NCBI GenBank assembly: GCA_022448525.1
Contig: JAKVCX010000006.1
Location: 372,001-436,000 of the forward strand
Direction: 5' to 3'
Source: Tenacibaculum sp.
Lineage (GTDB): Bacteria > Bacteroidota > Bacteroidia > Flavobacteriales > Flavobacteriaceae
Length of the DNA stretch: 64,000 nucleotides
Shown here: piece after piece, positions 9,011-17,402 of the stretch
Layout: each line of letters starts with the position of its first letter
How positions within the stretch are numbered: position 1 is the stretch's first letter
Program-made: the position numbers and the translations under genes
The notes under the pieces: model-generated
Database searches by the model: none
Seen by the model: the letters and a program-made list of their open reading frames with translations, nothing else
What the model was told of the DNA's origin: nothing

Positions 9011-10408
9011 TTATTCGTCCTTATTACCTATTTTGAAGCTATTGATATACGCAATTGGATCTTTAGCATCGTATTTTTTTCCATCTATAAAGTCGTTTGT
9101 AGACGGTTTGTAACCGTCAGTTTCTGGAATGTCAGTAGCAGGAATATGTCCTTCTTCAACTAAAAGAGTAGCTGCTTTTTTCCATATATCTGGTCTGTAA
9201 ATTTTCTTGATCGTTTCTGAATACCATTCAGTTGATTTTTTCTCTGAAATTTGTCCCCAACGACGCATTTGAGTTAAGAACCAAATACCGTCAGAATAAA
9301 AAGGATATGTAGCATTGTATTTATAGAATACATTGAAATCTGGCATCTCTCTTTTGTTTCCTTTTTCGAATTCAAAAGTTCCTGTCATAGAATTTGCTAA
9401 CACAGATTCTGGCGCTCCTACATATTGTGGTTTAGATAAAATTTGAACAGCTTCTTTTCTGTTTCCTGGTTCATCTAACCATTTACCTGCTCTAATTAAA
9501 GCTTTTGTCACTGCAACTGCTGTATTCGGATTTTCATCAATGAACTTTTTAGTCATTACAAATACCTTTTCTGGGTTGTTTTTCCAGATATCGTAGTTTG
9601 TAGTTACAGGAACTCCAATTCCTTTAAAAACAGCTTGTTGATTCCAAGGTTCACCTACGCAGTATCCGTAAATTGTACCTGATTCTAAGGTTGCTGGCAT
9701 TTGTGGTGGTGGAGTAACTGATAATAATACTTCAGCATCAATTTGTCCTTGTACATTATCCGCCGTGTACATTCCTGGGTGAATTCCAGCTGCAGCTAAC
9801 CAATAACGAATCTCGTAGTTATGAGTAGATACAGGAAATACCATTCCCATTTTAAAAGCTTTACCAGATTTTTTGTAATCTTCAATAACAGGCTTTAAAG
9901 CGTCTGCTTTAATAGGATGAATTGGTTTTCCATCTTCTCCTGCTGGAATATTTGGTTTCATTTTAGACCAAACGTCGTTTGATACCGTAATACCATTTCC
10001 ATTAAGATCCATAGAAAAAGCAGTAACTAATTCAGCTTGTCTACCAAATCCAGCTCCCGCCGCAATTGGTTGTCCTGCTAACATATGTGAACCATCTAAT
10101 TGTCCATCAATTACTCTATCCAAAACATTTTTCCAGTTCGATTGAGCTTCAACAGAAACAAATAAACCTTCATCTTCAAAGAATCCTTTTTCCTTGGCGA
10201 TGGCTAAAGGAGCCATATCTGTTAATTTTATAAAACCAAAGGTTAATTGAGGTTTTTCAATATCTAAAGTCTTTGTTTTTGAGATTTCTTTTTTCTCTTC
10301 AACTTTTGCTTCTGCTTCTTTCTTTTCTTTTCCTCCACATGAGATAAGAAAAACAGTAGCAAATAATATCAAAATAGATTTGTCTAGTAAAGATTTCATT
10401 TTTTTCAT
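9011..10408 (-). CDS. nrtA: Nitrate-binding lipoprotein (NrtA-like)
   Basis: A 465-residue substrate-binding protein. The N-terminus is a lipoprotein signal with lipobox LISC, then a charged linker rich in Lys/Glu, then the NrtA/SsuA type fold ([25 protein letters not shown]; later [13 protein letters not shown]). It captures nitrate (or nitrite) in the periplasm and hands it to NrtB. It is the first gene of the minus-strand operon nrtA-B-C-D-porin. Two possible ATG starts, at 10408 and 10399, differ by three residues. A NarL-type palindrome lies 14-29 bp upstream of the first. Confidence 0.93.
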   Translation of the reverse strand: MKKMKSLLDKSILILFATVFLISCGGKEKKEAEAKVEEKKEISKTKTLDIEKPQLTFGFIKLTDMAPLAIAKEKGFFEDEGLFVSVEAQSNWKNVLDRVIDGQLDGSHMLAGQPIAAGAGFGRQAELVTAFSMDLNGNGITVSNDVWSKMKPNIPAGEDGKPIHPIKADALKPVIEDYKKSGKAFKMGMVFPVSTHNYEIRYWLAAAGIHPGMYTADNVQGQIDAEVLLSVTPPPQMPATLESGTIYGYCVGEPWNQQAVFKGIGVPVTTNYDIWKNNPEKVFVMTKKFIDENPNTAVAVTKALIRAGKWLDEPGNRKEAVQILSKPQYVGAPESVLANSMTGTFEFEKGNKREMPDFNVFYKYNATYPFYSDGIWFLTQMRRWGQISEKKSTEWYSETIKKIYRPDIWKKAATLLVEEGHIPATDIPETDGYKPSTNDFIDGKKYDAKDPIAYINSFKIGNKDE

Positions 10409-10421
10409 CTTAAAGCTTTTA

Positions 10422-10469
10422 TACGTATTAGTACTTAGTTTCTACAAATATATAAGTAGTATGTAAGTA
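10422..10469 (-). promoter_or_regulatory. nrtA promoter with TAAGTA/TACTTA half-sites
   Basis: Read on the minus strand, a TATATTTG -7 element (10445-10452) matches the Bacteroidetes TAnnTTTG consensus and has no TTG at the -33 position, which suggests activator dependence. Directly upstream are two TAAGTA half-sites as direct repeats 11 bp apart (10453-10458 and 10464-10469). Downstream of the -7 element lies the palindrome TACGTATTAGTACTTA (10422-10437). The same 16-bp pattern occurs at the crp-type gene and at nasC. Confidence 0.6.
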
Positions 10470-10511
10470 TGAGTATGCTATAAAACAGGGAAGAATATCT
10501 TTTTATGACAT

Positions 10512-10538
10512 AAAAAAAACTGCGAAAAAGCAGTTTTT
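10512..10538 (-). terminator. Rho-independent terminator of the crp-type gene
   Basis: A nine-base-pair hairpin (AAAAACTGC / GCAGTTTTT, loop GAAAAA) lies 30 bp beyond the stop codon of the minus-strand regulator at 10568 and ends in a run of eight T on the minus strand. Confidence 0.8.
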
Positions 10539-10567
10539 GAGGTAATGATAAAATATGATGTGTTTTT

Positions 10568-11293
10568 TTAACTATCTAAAAAGAAATTATGCTGACTTAT
10601 TTCAGCTTTCAAGGCATGAACATCAAAAATACTTATATGTCTAGCTCGTGTGTTTATAAGGCCTTCCTTTTTTAGGCTAGAAAATGTTCTAATAACTTGT
10701 TCTTCTGTAGTTCCTGCGTAATCTGCATATTCTTTTCTAGAAAGAGTTAAATTCAGGAAACCATCTGTGGTTCCAAATTTTCTATTGATATATAATAAAG
10801 TATCAATTACGCGTTCACGAACTGTCATCTGAGAAATAGTCTTTACTTTATTTTCACTTCTATTCAATTCATTGGCGTAAAACAACATTAAATCGTAACC
10901 AAATTTTGCGTTATTCAAAAGTGATTCTTGTAATGTTTCTCTAGTAAAAGAACATAAAATTGTATCTTCTAGTGCAATAGCTCCTATTGGATAGTATTCT
11001 TCTGTTCCAAAACCACGATGTCCTATAATTTCACCTTCTTTAGCAAAGCGAACGATTTGTTCTTTTCCGTTTATGCCCGTACGAAATACTTTTGCTTTTC
11101 CTTTTAGAATAATAAATAAACCATTCACTAAAGCGCCTTCCATTATAAATTGTTGTCCTTTTTTGCATTGAAGAACTTTTTTGTTTTCAATTAATTTCAG
11201 GTTGTTTCCTTTAATTAAATTACTATTGATAATGCAATTAATGTTATTACAATCTAAACAGGAATAGCTGTTGTTTCTTTGTGAGTTATGCAA
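10568..11293 (-). CDS. Crp/Fnr family transcription regulator
   Basis: A 241-residue regulator: cyclic-nucleotide-type beta-barrel (about 40-150) and a C-terminal winged helix (SRKEYADYAGTTEEQVIRTFSSLKKEGLI). Near the N-terminus is a Cys cluster, CLDCNNINC (residues 12-20), and another Cys follows at about 42, so an Fe-S cluster as in FNR is possible but unproven. The start is TTG at 11293; no in-frame ATG precedes the Cys cluster. It sits between nrtA and the divergent molybdenum cofactor operon and probably controls them, perhaps in response to oxygen, NO or nitrate. A palindrome overlaps its own -7 region. Confidence 0.85.
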   Translation of the reverse strand: MHNSQRNNSYSCLDCNNINCIINSNLIKGNNLKLIENKKVLQCKKGQQFIMEGALVNGLFIILKGKAKVFRTGINGKEQIVRFAKEGEIIGHRGFGTEEYYPIGAIALEDTILCSFTRETLQESLLNNAKFGYDLMLFYANELNRSENKVKTISQMTVRERVIDTLLYINRKFGTTDGFLNLTLSRKEYADYAGTTEEQVIRTFSSLKKEGLINTRARHISIFDVHALKAEISQHNFFLDS

Positions 11294-11315
11294 ATGATTG
11301 ACGTTTTAATAAAGT

Positions 11316-11338
11316 CAAAATGTACGTAATAATACTTA
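11316..11338 (-). promoter_or_regulatory. crp promoter: -7 element overlapped by TAAGTA-type palindrome
   Basis: On the minus strand the palindrome (11323-11338, plus-strand TACGTAATAATACTTA) runs straight into TACATTTTG, a near-match to the TAnnTTTG -7 element (11316-11324). The overlap of two bases between palindrome and -7 element is the same as at the nasC promoter. Confidence 0.55.
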
Positions 11339-11410
11339 TTTGCTAAACTTTTACTTTCACTTTTCTTGAATTGATAAAATTTCATACTTCAATTCTTAAT
11401 ATGGTATTTT

Positions 11411-11441
11411 ATCATGATGATTTTTAACATATTATCATGTT
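11411..11441. promoter_or_regulatory. Palindromic sites upstream of moeA
   Basis: ATCATGAT (11411-11418) and AACAT-N6-ATGTT (11426-11441) lie 60-90 bp before moeA, in the divergent crp/moeA gap. They may bind a regulator such as the Crp/Fnr protein, but they differ from the TAAGTA sites. Weak support, listed because nothing else explains them. Confidence 0.3.
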
Positions 11442-11499
11442 GTAAAATTGGAATCAGCAGGATTTTAGCGTTATATTTATCTGGATATAACGAGTAGAT

Positions 11500-12678
11500 A
11501 TGATTTCAGTCGAAGAAGCCATTTCAATTATAAAAAATAACAGTAATCAAATTACCAACGAAAGACAGGCTGTTGTTGAGAAAGCAAATGGGTATTATTT
11601 ATCTAGAGATATAAATTCTCTAATTGATTTACCTTCTTTTCGCCAGTCTGCAATGGATGGTTATGCCATATTTAGTGGGGATTTTGAGTCATATAAAGTA
11701 GTGAATGAAATTAAAGCAGGGGATACTATAAATCCAATTTTAAAACCAGGTGAAGCTGTTCGTATTTTTACTGGTGCAGCTGTTCCTGATTCGGCCGATG
11801 TAGTTTTAATGCAGGAAAAAGTTTCGTTGAAAGGAAACCAGCTATTTAGTCAAGAACCTTTTAGGAAAAATCAAAATATACGATCAATCGGTGAGCAAGT
11901 TTTGAAAAATCAAATTGCATTAGAAAAAGGAACAAAAATAACACCTGCAACGGTTGGTTATCTTTATTCTTTAGGGATCCAAAAAGTTTGGGTTTATAAA
12001 AAACCAGTAATTTCAATTATTAGTACAGGAAATGAATTGGTTGAATTAGGTGATGAATTGGAATATGGTAAGATATACGAGAGTAATTCTAAAATGTTGT
12101 TAAGTGCGCTTTATAGTTTAAAGTTTTATGATGTAAAGATGTATAAAGTAGAAGATAATTATGATGCTACGGTTGAAATTCTAAAAGAAGCTATAAATGC
12201 GAGCGATTTGATTTTAATTTCTGGTGGAATTTCGGTTGGAAAGTATGATTATATAGGAAAAGCATTAAAAATGTTAGAGGTTAAAAAATTGTTTTATAAG
12301 GTGAAACAAAAACCAGGAAAACCATTGTATTATGGGAAGAAAGATGAAACACAAATTTTTGGCTTGCCTGGAAATCCAGCTGCTGCGTTAACTTGTTTTT
12401 ATATGTATGTATTCATTTCATTGCAGAAAATGATGGGGAAATTAGTTGTTGAATTACCAAGAGTTAGTTCAAAATCAAAAAATGAGTTTACCACTAAAGG
12501 AGGTCGATCGCAATTTTTAAAAGCAATTTATAAAGAAGGATGTGTAGAGATATTGGAAGGACAAAGTTCGGCAATGATGCAAACTTTTGCTATTAGTAAT
12601 GCACTAGTTTTTTTACCTGAAGTAGTTGAAAAAGTTAATGTTAATGATATTTTAACCACCATATTATTGCCAGTTTAG
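11500..12678 (+). CDS. moeA: Molybdopterin molybdenumtransferase MoeA
   Basis: A 392-residue MoeA, which inserts molybdate into adenylylated molybdopterin. Family marks are DLPSFRQSAMDGYA near residue 45, RIFTGAAVPDSAD near 90, ISTGNELVELG near 175 and the GLPGNPAA motif near 287. Length is standard. It is the first gene of a tight plus-strand operon (moeA, ModE-type HTH, mobA, moaE, moaCB, moaA) that makes the cofactor for the nitrate reductase encoded further along. Confidence 0.95.
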   Translation: MISVEEAISIIKNNSNQITNERQAVVEKANGYYLSRDINSLIDLPSFRQSAMDGYAIFSGDFESYKVVNEIKAGDTINPILKPGEAVRIFTGAAVPDSADVVLMQEKVSLKGNQLFSQEPFRKNQNIRSIGEQVLKNQIALEKGTKITPATVGYLYSLGIQKVWVYKKPVISIISTGNELVELGDELEYGKIYESNSKMLLSALYSLKFYDVKMYKVEDNYDATVEILKEAINASDLILISGGISVGKYDYIGKALKMLEVKKLFYKVKQKPGKPLYYGKKDETQIFGLPGNPAAALTCFYMYVFISLQKMMGKLVVELPRVSSKSKNEFTTKGGRSQFLKAIYKEGCVEILEGQSSAMMQTFAISNALVFLPEVVEKVNVNDILTTILLPV

Positions 12679-12679
12679 T

Positions 12680-13018
12680 ATGAGTTATAAAATCAAAAGT
12701 AGAATTTGGATTGAGTCAGAAAACAATGTTTTTTTAGGAGAAGGAAGAATTGCACTATTAAAGGCAATTAACGAAACAGGATCTTTATCAAAGGCGGCAA
12801 AGTCATTGAAATTATCTTATAAAAAAGCTTGGCATTTGTTAGATGCGGTGAATAAATCTGCTAAAGAACCTGTTACTACAAAAATTATTGGTGGTGTAAA
12901 TGGGGGTGGAACTAAATTAACGGGATATGGTAAATCTGTGATTTTAGTATTTGAAGATATTAATAAAAGTTGTTGGCGCTTTTTAGATGAACAATTACAT
13001 AAGTTCGATAAAATTTAA
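12680..13018 (+). CDS. ModE-type winged-helix protein without molybdate-binding domain
   Basis: A 112-residue protein equal to the N-terminal DNA-binding half of ModE: GRIALLKAINETGSLSKAAKSLKLSYKKAWHLLDAVN is the recognition region, followed by the GGVNGGGTKLTGYG wing. The C-terminal Mop/TOBE domains that bind molybdate in E. coli ModE are missing; the stop codon is genuine and mobA starts 26 bp later. Short ModE-like regulators are known in other phyla. It starts one base after the moeA stop codon. It likely regulates the cofactor or molybdate uptake genes, but how it senses molybdenum is unclear. Confidence 0.85.
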   Translation: MSYKIKSRIWIESENNVFLGEGRIALLKAINETGSLSKAAKSLKLSYKKAWHLLDAVNKSAKEPVTTKIIGGVNGGGTKLTGYGKSVILVFEDINKSCWRFLDEQLHKFDKI

Positions 13019-13044
13019 CCCTCGTTAATTCAATTTTAATACGA

Positions 13045-13620
13045 ATGATTTCCAGAAATAAGATAACAGGAATAATTTTAGCAGGTGGTAAAAGTTCTCG
13101 TATGGGAACAGATAAAGGTCACCTTAAGTTTAGAGGTAAAAAATTTATACAGCATAGTTTAGATGCAATCGAATCATTTGTTGAGGAGAAGTTAATTGTT
13201 TCTAGCGATTGTAGTTATGATGTTTTTGGATGTAGAAGAGTAGAGGATTGTATTAAAGATTTTGGGCCGGTTGCGGGTATTTATTCTGGTTTGATAAACT
13301 CGACCTCAGAATTTAATATTATCTTGAGTTGTGATATTCCTTTAATTAATGAAAGAATAGTTGAGAAACTGTTAAAATCGAACGATGACGAAGAGATTGT
13401 ATTAATCGAGTCAAAAGGAAGAAAAATGCCTTTAATAGGTTTGTATAAAAAGCAATGTGAACAGAAGTTCAAAATAGCAATTGAAAAAGGAGAAAGAAAA
13501 TTGAAAAACGTAATAGAACAGTGTAATGTGAAGTTAGTAGAATTAGAAGATTCTGAAGTAATTTTCACATCAAACATAAATACCAAAGAAGATTTAATGA
13601 CAATTGAAAATGAAGGATAA
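13045..13620 (+). CDS. mobA: Molybdenum cofactor guanylyltransferase
   Basis: A 191-residue MobA. The nucleotide-binding signature is IILAGGKSSRMGTDKGHLKF (residues 9-28), and the family's later ILSCDIPLI motif is present near 95. MobA attaches GMP to Mo-molybdopterin to give the MGD cofactor that assimilatory nitrate reductases of the DMSO-reductase family need, which matches the nasC gene nearby. Its end overlaps the moaE start by 11 bp. Confidence 0.93.
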   Translation: MISRNKITGIILAGGKSSRMGTDKGHLKFRGKKFIQHSLDAIESFVEEKLIVSSDCSYDVFGCRRVEDCIKDFGPVAGIYSGLINSTSEFNIILSCDIPLINERIVEKLLKSNDDEEIVLIESKGRKMPLIGLYKKQCEQKFKIAIEKGERKLKNVIEQCNVKLVELEDSEVIFTSNINTKEDLMTIENEG

Positions 13621-14053
13621 AAAAATAAAGAACGTATTTCAAGAAGGTGCTATTTCTTCAGAATTTATAGCAAATTCAATTCAAAAACACCAGTCTAAAA
13701 CAAATATTGGTGCACATAATATTTTTTTAGGTCAAGTACGAGCGGACGAGATAGAAGGTAAAACTGTTACCGGAATTGAGTATTCTGCTTATGAAGAAAT
13801 GGCAAACTTAAAGTTTCATGAAATAAGAGAAGCTACTTTTGAAAAGTTTGAACTGACTTGTATGCACATATATCACAGTAAAGGATTGGTAAAAACTGGA
13901 GAAATTTGCCTTTTCGTTTTTGTATCAAGTCCAAGAAGAAGAGTTGTTTTTGAAGCTCTAGAATATGTTGTTGAAAGAATTAAGGCGGATGTTCCAATTT
14001 TTGGACAAGAAATGTTCGAGGATCAAACGTATCAATGGAAAGTAAATTCGTAA
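13610..14053 (+). CDS. moaE: Molybdopterin synthase catalytic subunit MoaE
   Basis: A 147-residue MoaE. Features are FLGQVRADEIEGKTVTGIEYSAYEEMA, the HIYHSKGLVKTGE strand and the SSPRRRVVFEALEYVVERIKADVPIFGQE helix that carries the active-site Lys region. I take the ATG at 13610, which overlaps the end of mobA by 11 bp; an in-frame TTG six bases earlier is also possible. Its partner MoaD, the small sulfur carrier, is not encoded in this operon. Confidence 0.93.
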   Translation: MKDKKIKNVFQEGAISSEFIANSIQKHQSKTNIGAHNIFLGQVRADEIEGKTVTGIEYSAYEEMANLKFHEIREATFEKFELTCMHIYHSKGLVKTGEICLFVFVSSPRRRVVFEALEYVVERIKADVPIFGQEMFEDQTYQWKVNS

Positions 14054-14056
14054 GAA

Positions 14057-14965
14057 ATGGTAGATATTACGCATAAAATAAATACACTTCGTGTGGCTAC
14101 TGCTCAAGCCATTTTAAAAGTTAGTAAACAAGAAACAATTGATGCCATCGAGAATAATTTAGTTCCTAAAGGAAACGTGTTTGAAATTGCAAGGGCGGCT
14201 GGATTATTAGCTGTAAAAAACACATTCAATGTTATACCTGATTGTCATCCACTACCAGTCGAGTTTACAGGTGTTAATTATACAATAGATGGATTAACCG
14301 TTAAAATCGAAATGACTGTAAAAACAATTTACAAAACGGGTGTTGAGGTAGAAGCAATGCATGGAGTAAGTGTTATTGCTTTAACAATGTATGATATGTT
14401 AAAACCAATAGACAAACAAGTTGAAATTGGCACGATTAAATTATTAGAAAAAAGTGGAGGTAAAAGCAGTTATAAAATAAAACATAGATCGCAACTAACG
14501 GCGAGTGTTATTGTTTGTTCCGATTCCATTTCGGAAGGTAAAAAAGAAGATAAGGCAGGGAAAGCCATTATAAATAAATTAGAAGAATCTAATGTTGTAA
14601 TTTCTAATTATGAAATTATTCCTGATGAACTACAGCAAATTCGAGAAAAAGCTATTGAAGCGGCTTCTGAGAATAATTTGGTAATATTTACAGGAGGAAC
14701 AGGATTGTCTTATCGAGATGTAACTCCTGAAGCTTTAACACCAATTTTGGAAAGAAGAATTCCGGGAATTGAAGAAGCCATAAGAGATTACGGTCAGAAT
14801 CGAATGCCATATGCTATGTTATCTCGGAGTGTCGCAGGAACAATTGGAGATGCGTTAGTTTTAGCTTTACCAGGATCAACTAATGGAGCGAAAGAATCAA
14901 TGGATGCAGTTTTTCCTCATCTATTACATGTTTTTAAAATATTAAAAGGCGGAAACCACGATTAA
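14057..14965 (+). CDS. moaCB: Fused MoaC-MoaB molybdopterin biosynthesis protein
   Basis: A 302-residue fusion. Residues 1-145 are MoaC (cyclic pyranopterin monophosphate synthase: KGNVFEIARAAGLLAVKNT, PDCHPLP, GVEVEAMHGVSVIALTMYDM, GGKSSYK). Residues 150-302 are a MoaB/MogA domain (VIVCSDSISEGKKEDKAG, FTGGTGLSYRDVTPEAL, ALPGSTNGAKESMDAVFPHLLHV), which adenylates molybdopterin. MoaCB fusions are known in Bacteroidetes. The stop codon overlaps the moaA start by one base. Confidence 0.94.
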   Translation: MVDITHKINTLRVATAQAILKVSKQETIDAIENNLVPKGNVFEIARAAGLLAVKNTFNVIPDCHPLPVEFTGVNYTIDGLTVKIEMTVKTIYKTGVEVEAMHGVSVIALTMYDMLKPIDKQVEIGTIKLLEKSGGKSSYKIKHRSQLTASVIVCSDSISEGKKEDKAGKAIINKLEESNVVISNYEIIPDELQQIREKAIEAASENNLVIFTGGTGLSYRDVTPEALTPILERRIPGIEEAIRDYGQNRMPYAMLSRSVAGTIGDALVLALPGSTNGAKESMDAVFPHLLHVFKILKGGNHD

Positions 14966-15972
14966 TGTCTGAGAGCTCAAACATACTACAAGATACATTT
15001 GGAAGAAATCATAATTATTTAAGAATTTCTTTAACTGAAAAATGCAATTTACGCTGTACATATTGCATGCCAATTAACGGTGTGCCGCTTTCTCCTAAGA
15101 GTAATTTAATGACAGCGCAAGAAGTGTATGAAATTGCAAAAGTATTCGTAAAAAATGGTGTTGATAAAATACGTTTAACAGGAGGAGAACCATTATTACG
15201 AAAAGATTTTCCTGCAATAATTCAAATGCTTTCAACATTGAATGTTCAAATGTCAATCACAAGTAATGCGGTTTTAATTGATAGGCATATTAGCGATTTG
15301 AAAAAGTATGGAGTTAATGATATTAATATTAGTTTAGATACCTTGGCAACTGATAAGTTTATGCATATTGCAAAACGAGATCAGTTTAAAAAAGTATATC
15401 AGAACTTATTGCTTTTAATTCATGAAGGTTTCCGTGTAAAAGTAAATGTGGTTTTAATTAAAGGGTTTAATGAGGATGAAATAACAGACTTTATTAAACT
15501 AACTAAAGAACTTCCAATTTCTGTGCGATTTATAGAGTTTATGCCGTTTGATGGAAATAAATGGGAAAAAGAAAAAATGATTTCTTATGAAGAAGTGATG
15601 AGGTACGTGTATAATGAGTTTGAAGAGAAAGACGTCGAACGTTTAGTGGATGCTAAAAATGATACCACTAAGAATTATAAAATTAAATCATACAAAGGAA
15701 GTTTTGGAATTATAAGTTCAGTCACAAATCCTTTTTGTGACTCTTGTAATCGAATTCGTTTAACGGCTAATGGGAATCTTAAAAACTGTTTGTTTTCCAA
15801 TACAGAAACTAATCTTTTAGCTCAGTTTAGAGAAGGTAAATCTATTGAACCTATAATTCAGAAAGTAATCATGAAAAAGCATAAAATGCGAGGTGGAATG
15901 GATTCTATGCAAAAACTGGAAAATCCTGATTTACATCAACAAAACAGAAGTATGATTACTATTGGAGGGTAA
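14965..15972 (+). CDS. moaA: GTP 3',8-cyclase MoaA (radical SAM)
   Basis: A 335-residue radical SAM enzyme that with MoaC converts GTP to cyclic pyranopterin monophosphate. The SAM cluster Cys are C27, C31 and C34 (CNLRCTYC); the second cluster motif FCDSCNRIRLTANGNLKNCLF is present near residue 255; the C-terminus ends in GG, as required for activity in MoaA proteins. It is the last gene of the cofactor operon and converges with the rubredoxin-tailed gene with a 2-bp gap. Confidence 0.95.
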   Translation: MSESSNILQDTFGRNHNYLRISLTEKCNLRCTYCMPINGVPLSPKSNLMTAQEVYEIAKVFVKNGVDKIRLTGGEPLLRKDFPAIIQMLSTLNVQMSITSNAVLIDRHISDLKKYGVNDINISLDTLATDKFMHIAKRDQFKKVYQNLLLLIHEGFRVKVNVVLIKGFNEDEITDFIKLTKELPISVRFIEFMPFDGNKWEKEKMISYEEVMRYVYNEFEEKDVERLVDAKNDTTKNYKIKSYKGSFGIISSVTNPFCDSCNRIRLTANGNLKNCLFSNTETNLLAQFREGKSIEPIIQKVIMKKHKMRGGMDSMQKLENPDLHQQNRSMITIGG

Positions 15973-15974
15973 TT

Positions 15975-17402
15975 TTACTTAACCAAAACTTTTTTCTCGT
16001 AACTGCTTTTAGGTGCCCCACAAACAGAACATTCATATGACGAAGGCAACTTTTCAAATGGAGTTCCTGGTGCTATATTTTGGGTAATGTCTCCATAATC
16101 ACTATGGTAAATAGTCATACATTCTGAACATTGATGAATTTCTTCTTTTATTGTTTCTTTCTTTTTGCTTTTTGAAATAGCTTTTTCCTGCTCATTTCCT
16201 AATTGGTCAAAATATAACTTACTTAATTCCATAAGCAAACCTGGAAGCTCAACTTTATCCACGTCCTGAACATGAACAATATATTCTCGTGTGTTGGGAT
16301 CAAAGTTTTTAGCATACAATAAGTTGTACGTATCACGAATAACAAAATCTCCAATTTGTTCGGGTTGTTTGTTTTTTTCTATTACAATAGAAGTGAAGTT
16401 ATATGAGTTGTAGTCATAATCCGTTATTGCAAATGTTAGTCCGTAAGTACTAATATCATTTTGATCGAAGTTCGTAACTAAATACTTCTTAAGATTTAAC
16501 GCATCAACATTATTTACCGGTAAATGCCAGTTCAACTCTAACATCGAGTGACGAACATTAATTCCAAATCTTCCCAGAAGTTTCTCCCAAATTAATTTAG
16601 ATTCTACAGGAATACCTTTCACAATAAATGATTTCCAAGGAGTAATGGAAATTTTACCAATTTTATTCTCGAAGCATAAATCACACATTTCTTTCAAAAA
16701 GGAAGTGTCATATAAATTATTTCTCCAGTATAATCCTAACCAATATTTGTCGCCAATTCTGTTCATTCCTTCATAATATGGAAAAGGATGAAACGGAACT
16801 TCTAAAGGTTTGTCAACAGTTCTGTTGTTGGTTTGAATAGCATCATTTACCAGTTCGAAAACAGTATCTACGTTTTCAGGTTCTTCTATTAGTATATTTT
16901 CTATTGTCTCAGCGACTTTATGAAGATCCCAACTATAAATGAGTGCAGGATACATTTTTGTTTTTCGCCAATTCGGAAGTCGTAAATATAAATACCAATA
17001 ATCTTCATTTTCAGAAGCAATAAAGTTTATGTTTCCTGTAAATAAAGGAACTAAACGTTGTTTTGGATCGATTATATTTATCCGTAATGTTGGTCTGTAT
17101 TTAAATTGTTCAATGACGTATAAATATCGCGCACTTGTAAGCCATGAAGTGTTTTGAAAAATATCAGAAGAGACATAAGAAGAAACGATATTGTGAATTA
17201 CATCTTCATCTGGAAAAACGATTTGTAATGATTCTAATTCTTGTAAATCACTTTTTTGAACATCTTTCGGGAAAATAATGTCTTGTCTCGAGCCAAATGA
17301 AATAGTATTCATTCCTAAAGTTTCGGCAGTTTCACAAATGTGTTTCAATTCTCCTGGAGATAAAACACCACCATTAATTAAAAGTCTATTTAATTTTTTC
17401 AT
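15975..17402 (-). CDS. Siroheme-reductase-like protein without cluster Cys, with C-terminal rubredoxin
   Basis: A 475-residue protein. The N-terminal region (GGVLSPGELKHICETAETLGMNTISFGSRQ) looks like the ferredoxin-like half-domain of nitrite/sulfite reductases, where substrate and siroheme bind, and this pattern seems repeated near residues 230-300. The four cluster Cys of real siroheme reductases are absent. Residues 420-470 are a rubredoxin (CSEC ... CSVC), an iron electron carrier. Its start overlaps the nasC stop by 4 bp (ATGA), so the two are co-translated. It probably hands electrons to the nitrate reductase; the scaffold role of the dead reductase-like part is inference. Such rubredoxin genes next to flavobacterial nitrate reductases are familiar, but the exact role is not known to me. 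Confidence 0.75.
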   Translation of the reverse strand: MKKLNRLLINGGVLSPGELKHICETAETLGMNTISFGSRQDIIFPKDVQKSDLQELESLQIVFPDEDVIHNIVSSYVSSDIFQNTSWLTSARYLYVIEQFKYRPTLRINIIDPKQRLVPLFTGNINFIASENEDYWYLYLRLPNWRKTKMYPALIYSWDLHKVAETIENILIEEPENVDTVFELVNDAIQTNNRTVDKPLEVPFHPFPYYEGMNRIGDKYWLGLYWRNNLYDTSFLKEMCDLCFENKIGKISITPWKSFIVKGIPVESKLIWEKLLGRFGINVRHSMLELNWHLPVNNVDALNLKKYLVTNFDQNDISTYGLTFAITDYDYNSYNFTSIVIEKNKQPEQIGDFVIRDTYNLLYAKNFDPNTREYIVHVQDVDKVELPGLLMELSKLYFDQLGNEQEKAISKSKKKETIKEEIHQCSECMTIYHSDYGDITQNIAPGTPFEKLPSSYECSVCGAPKSSYEKKVLVK

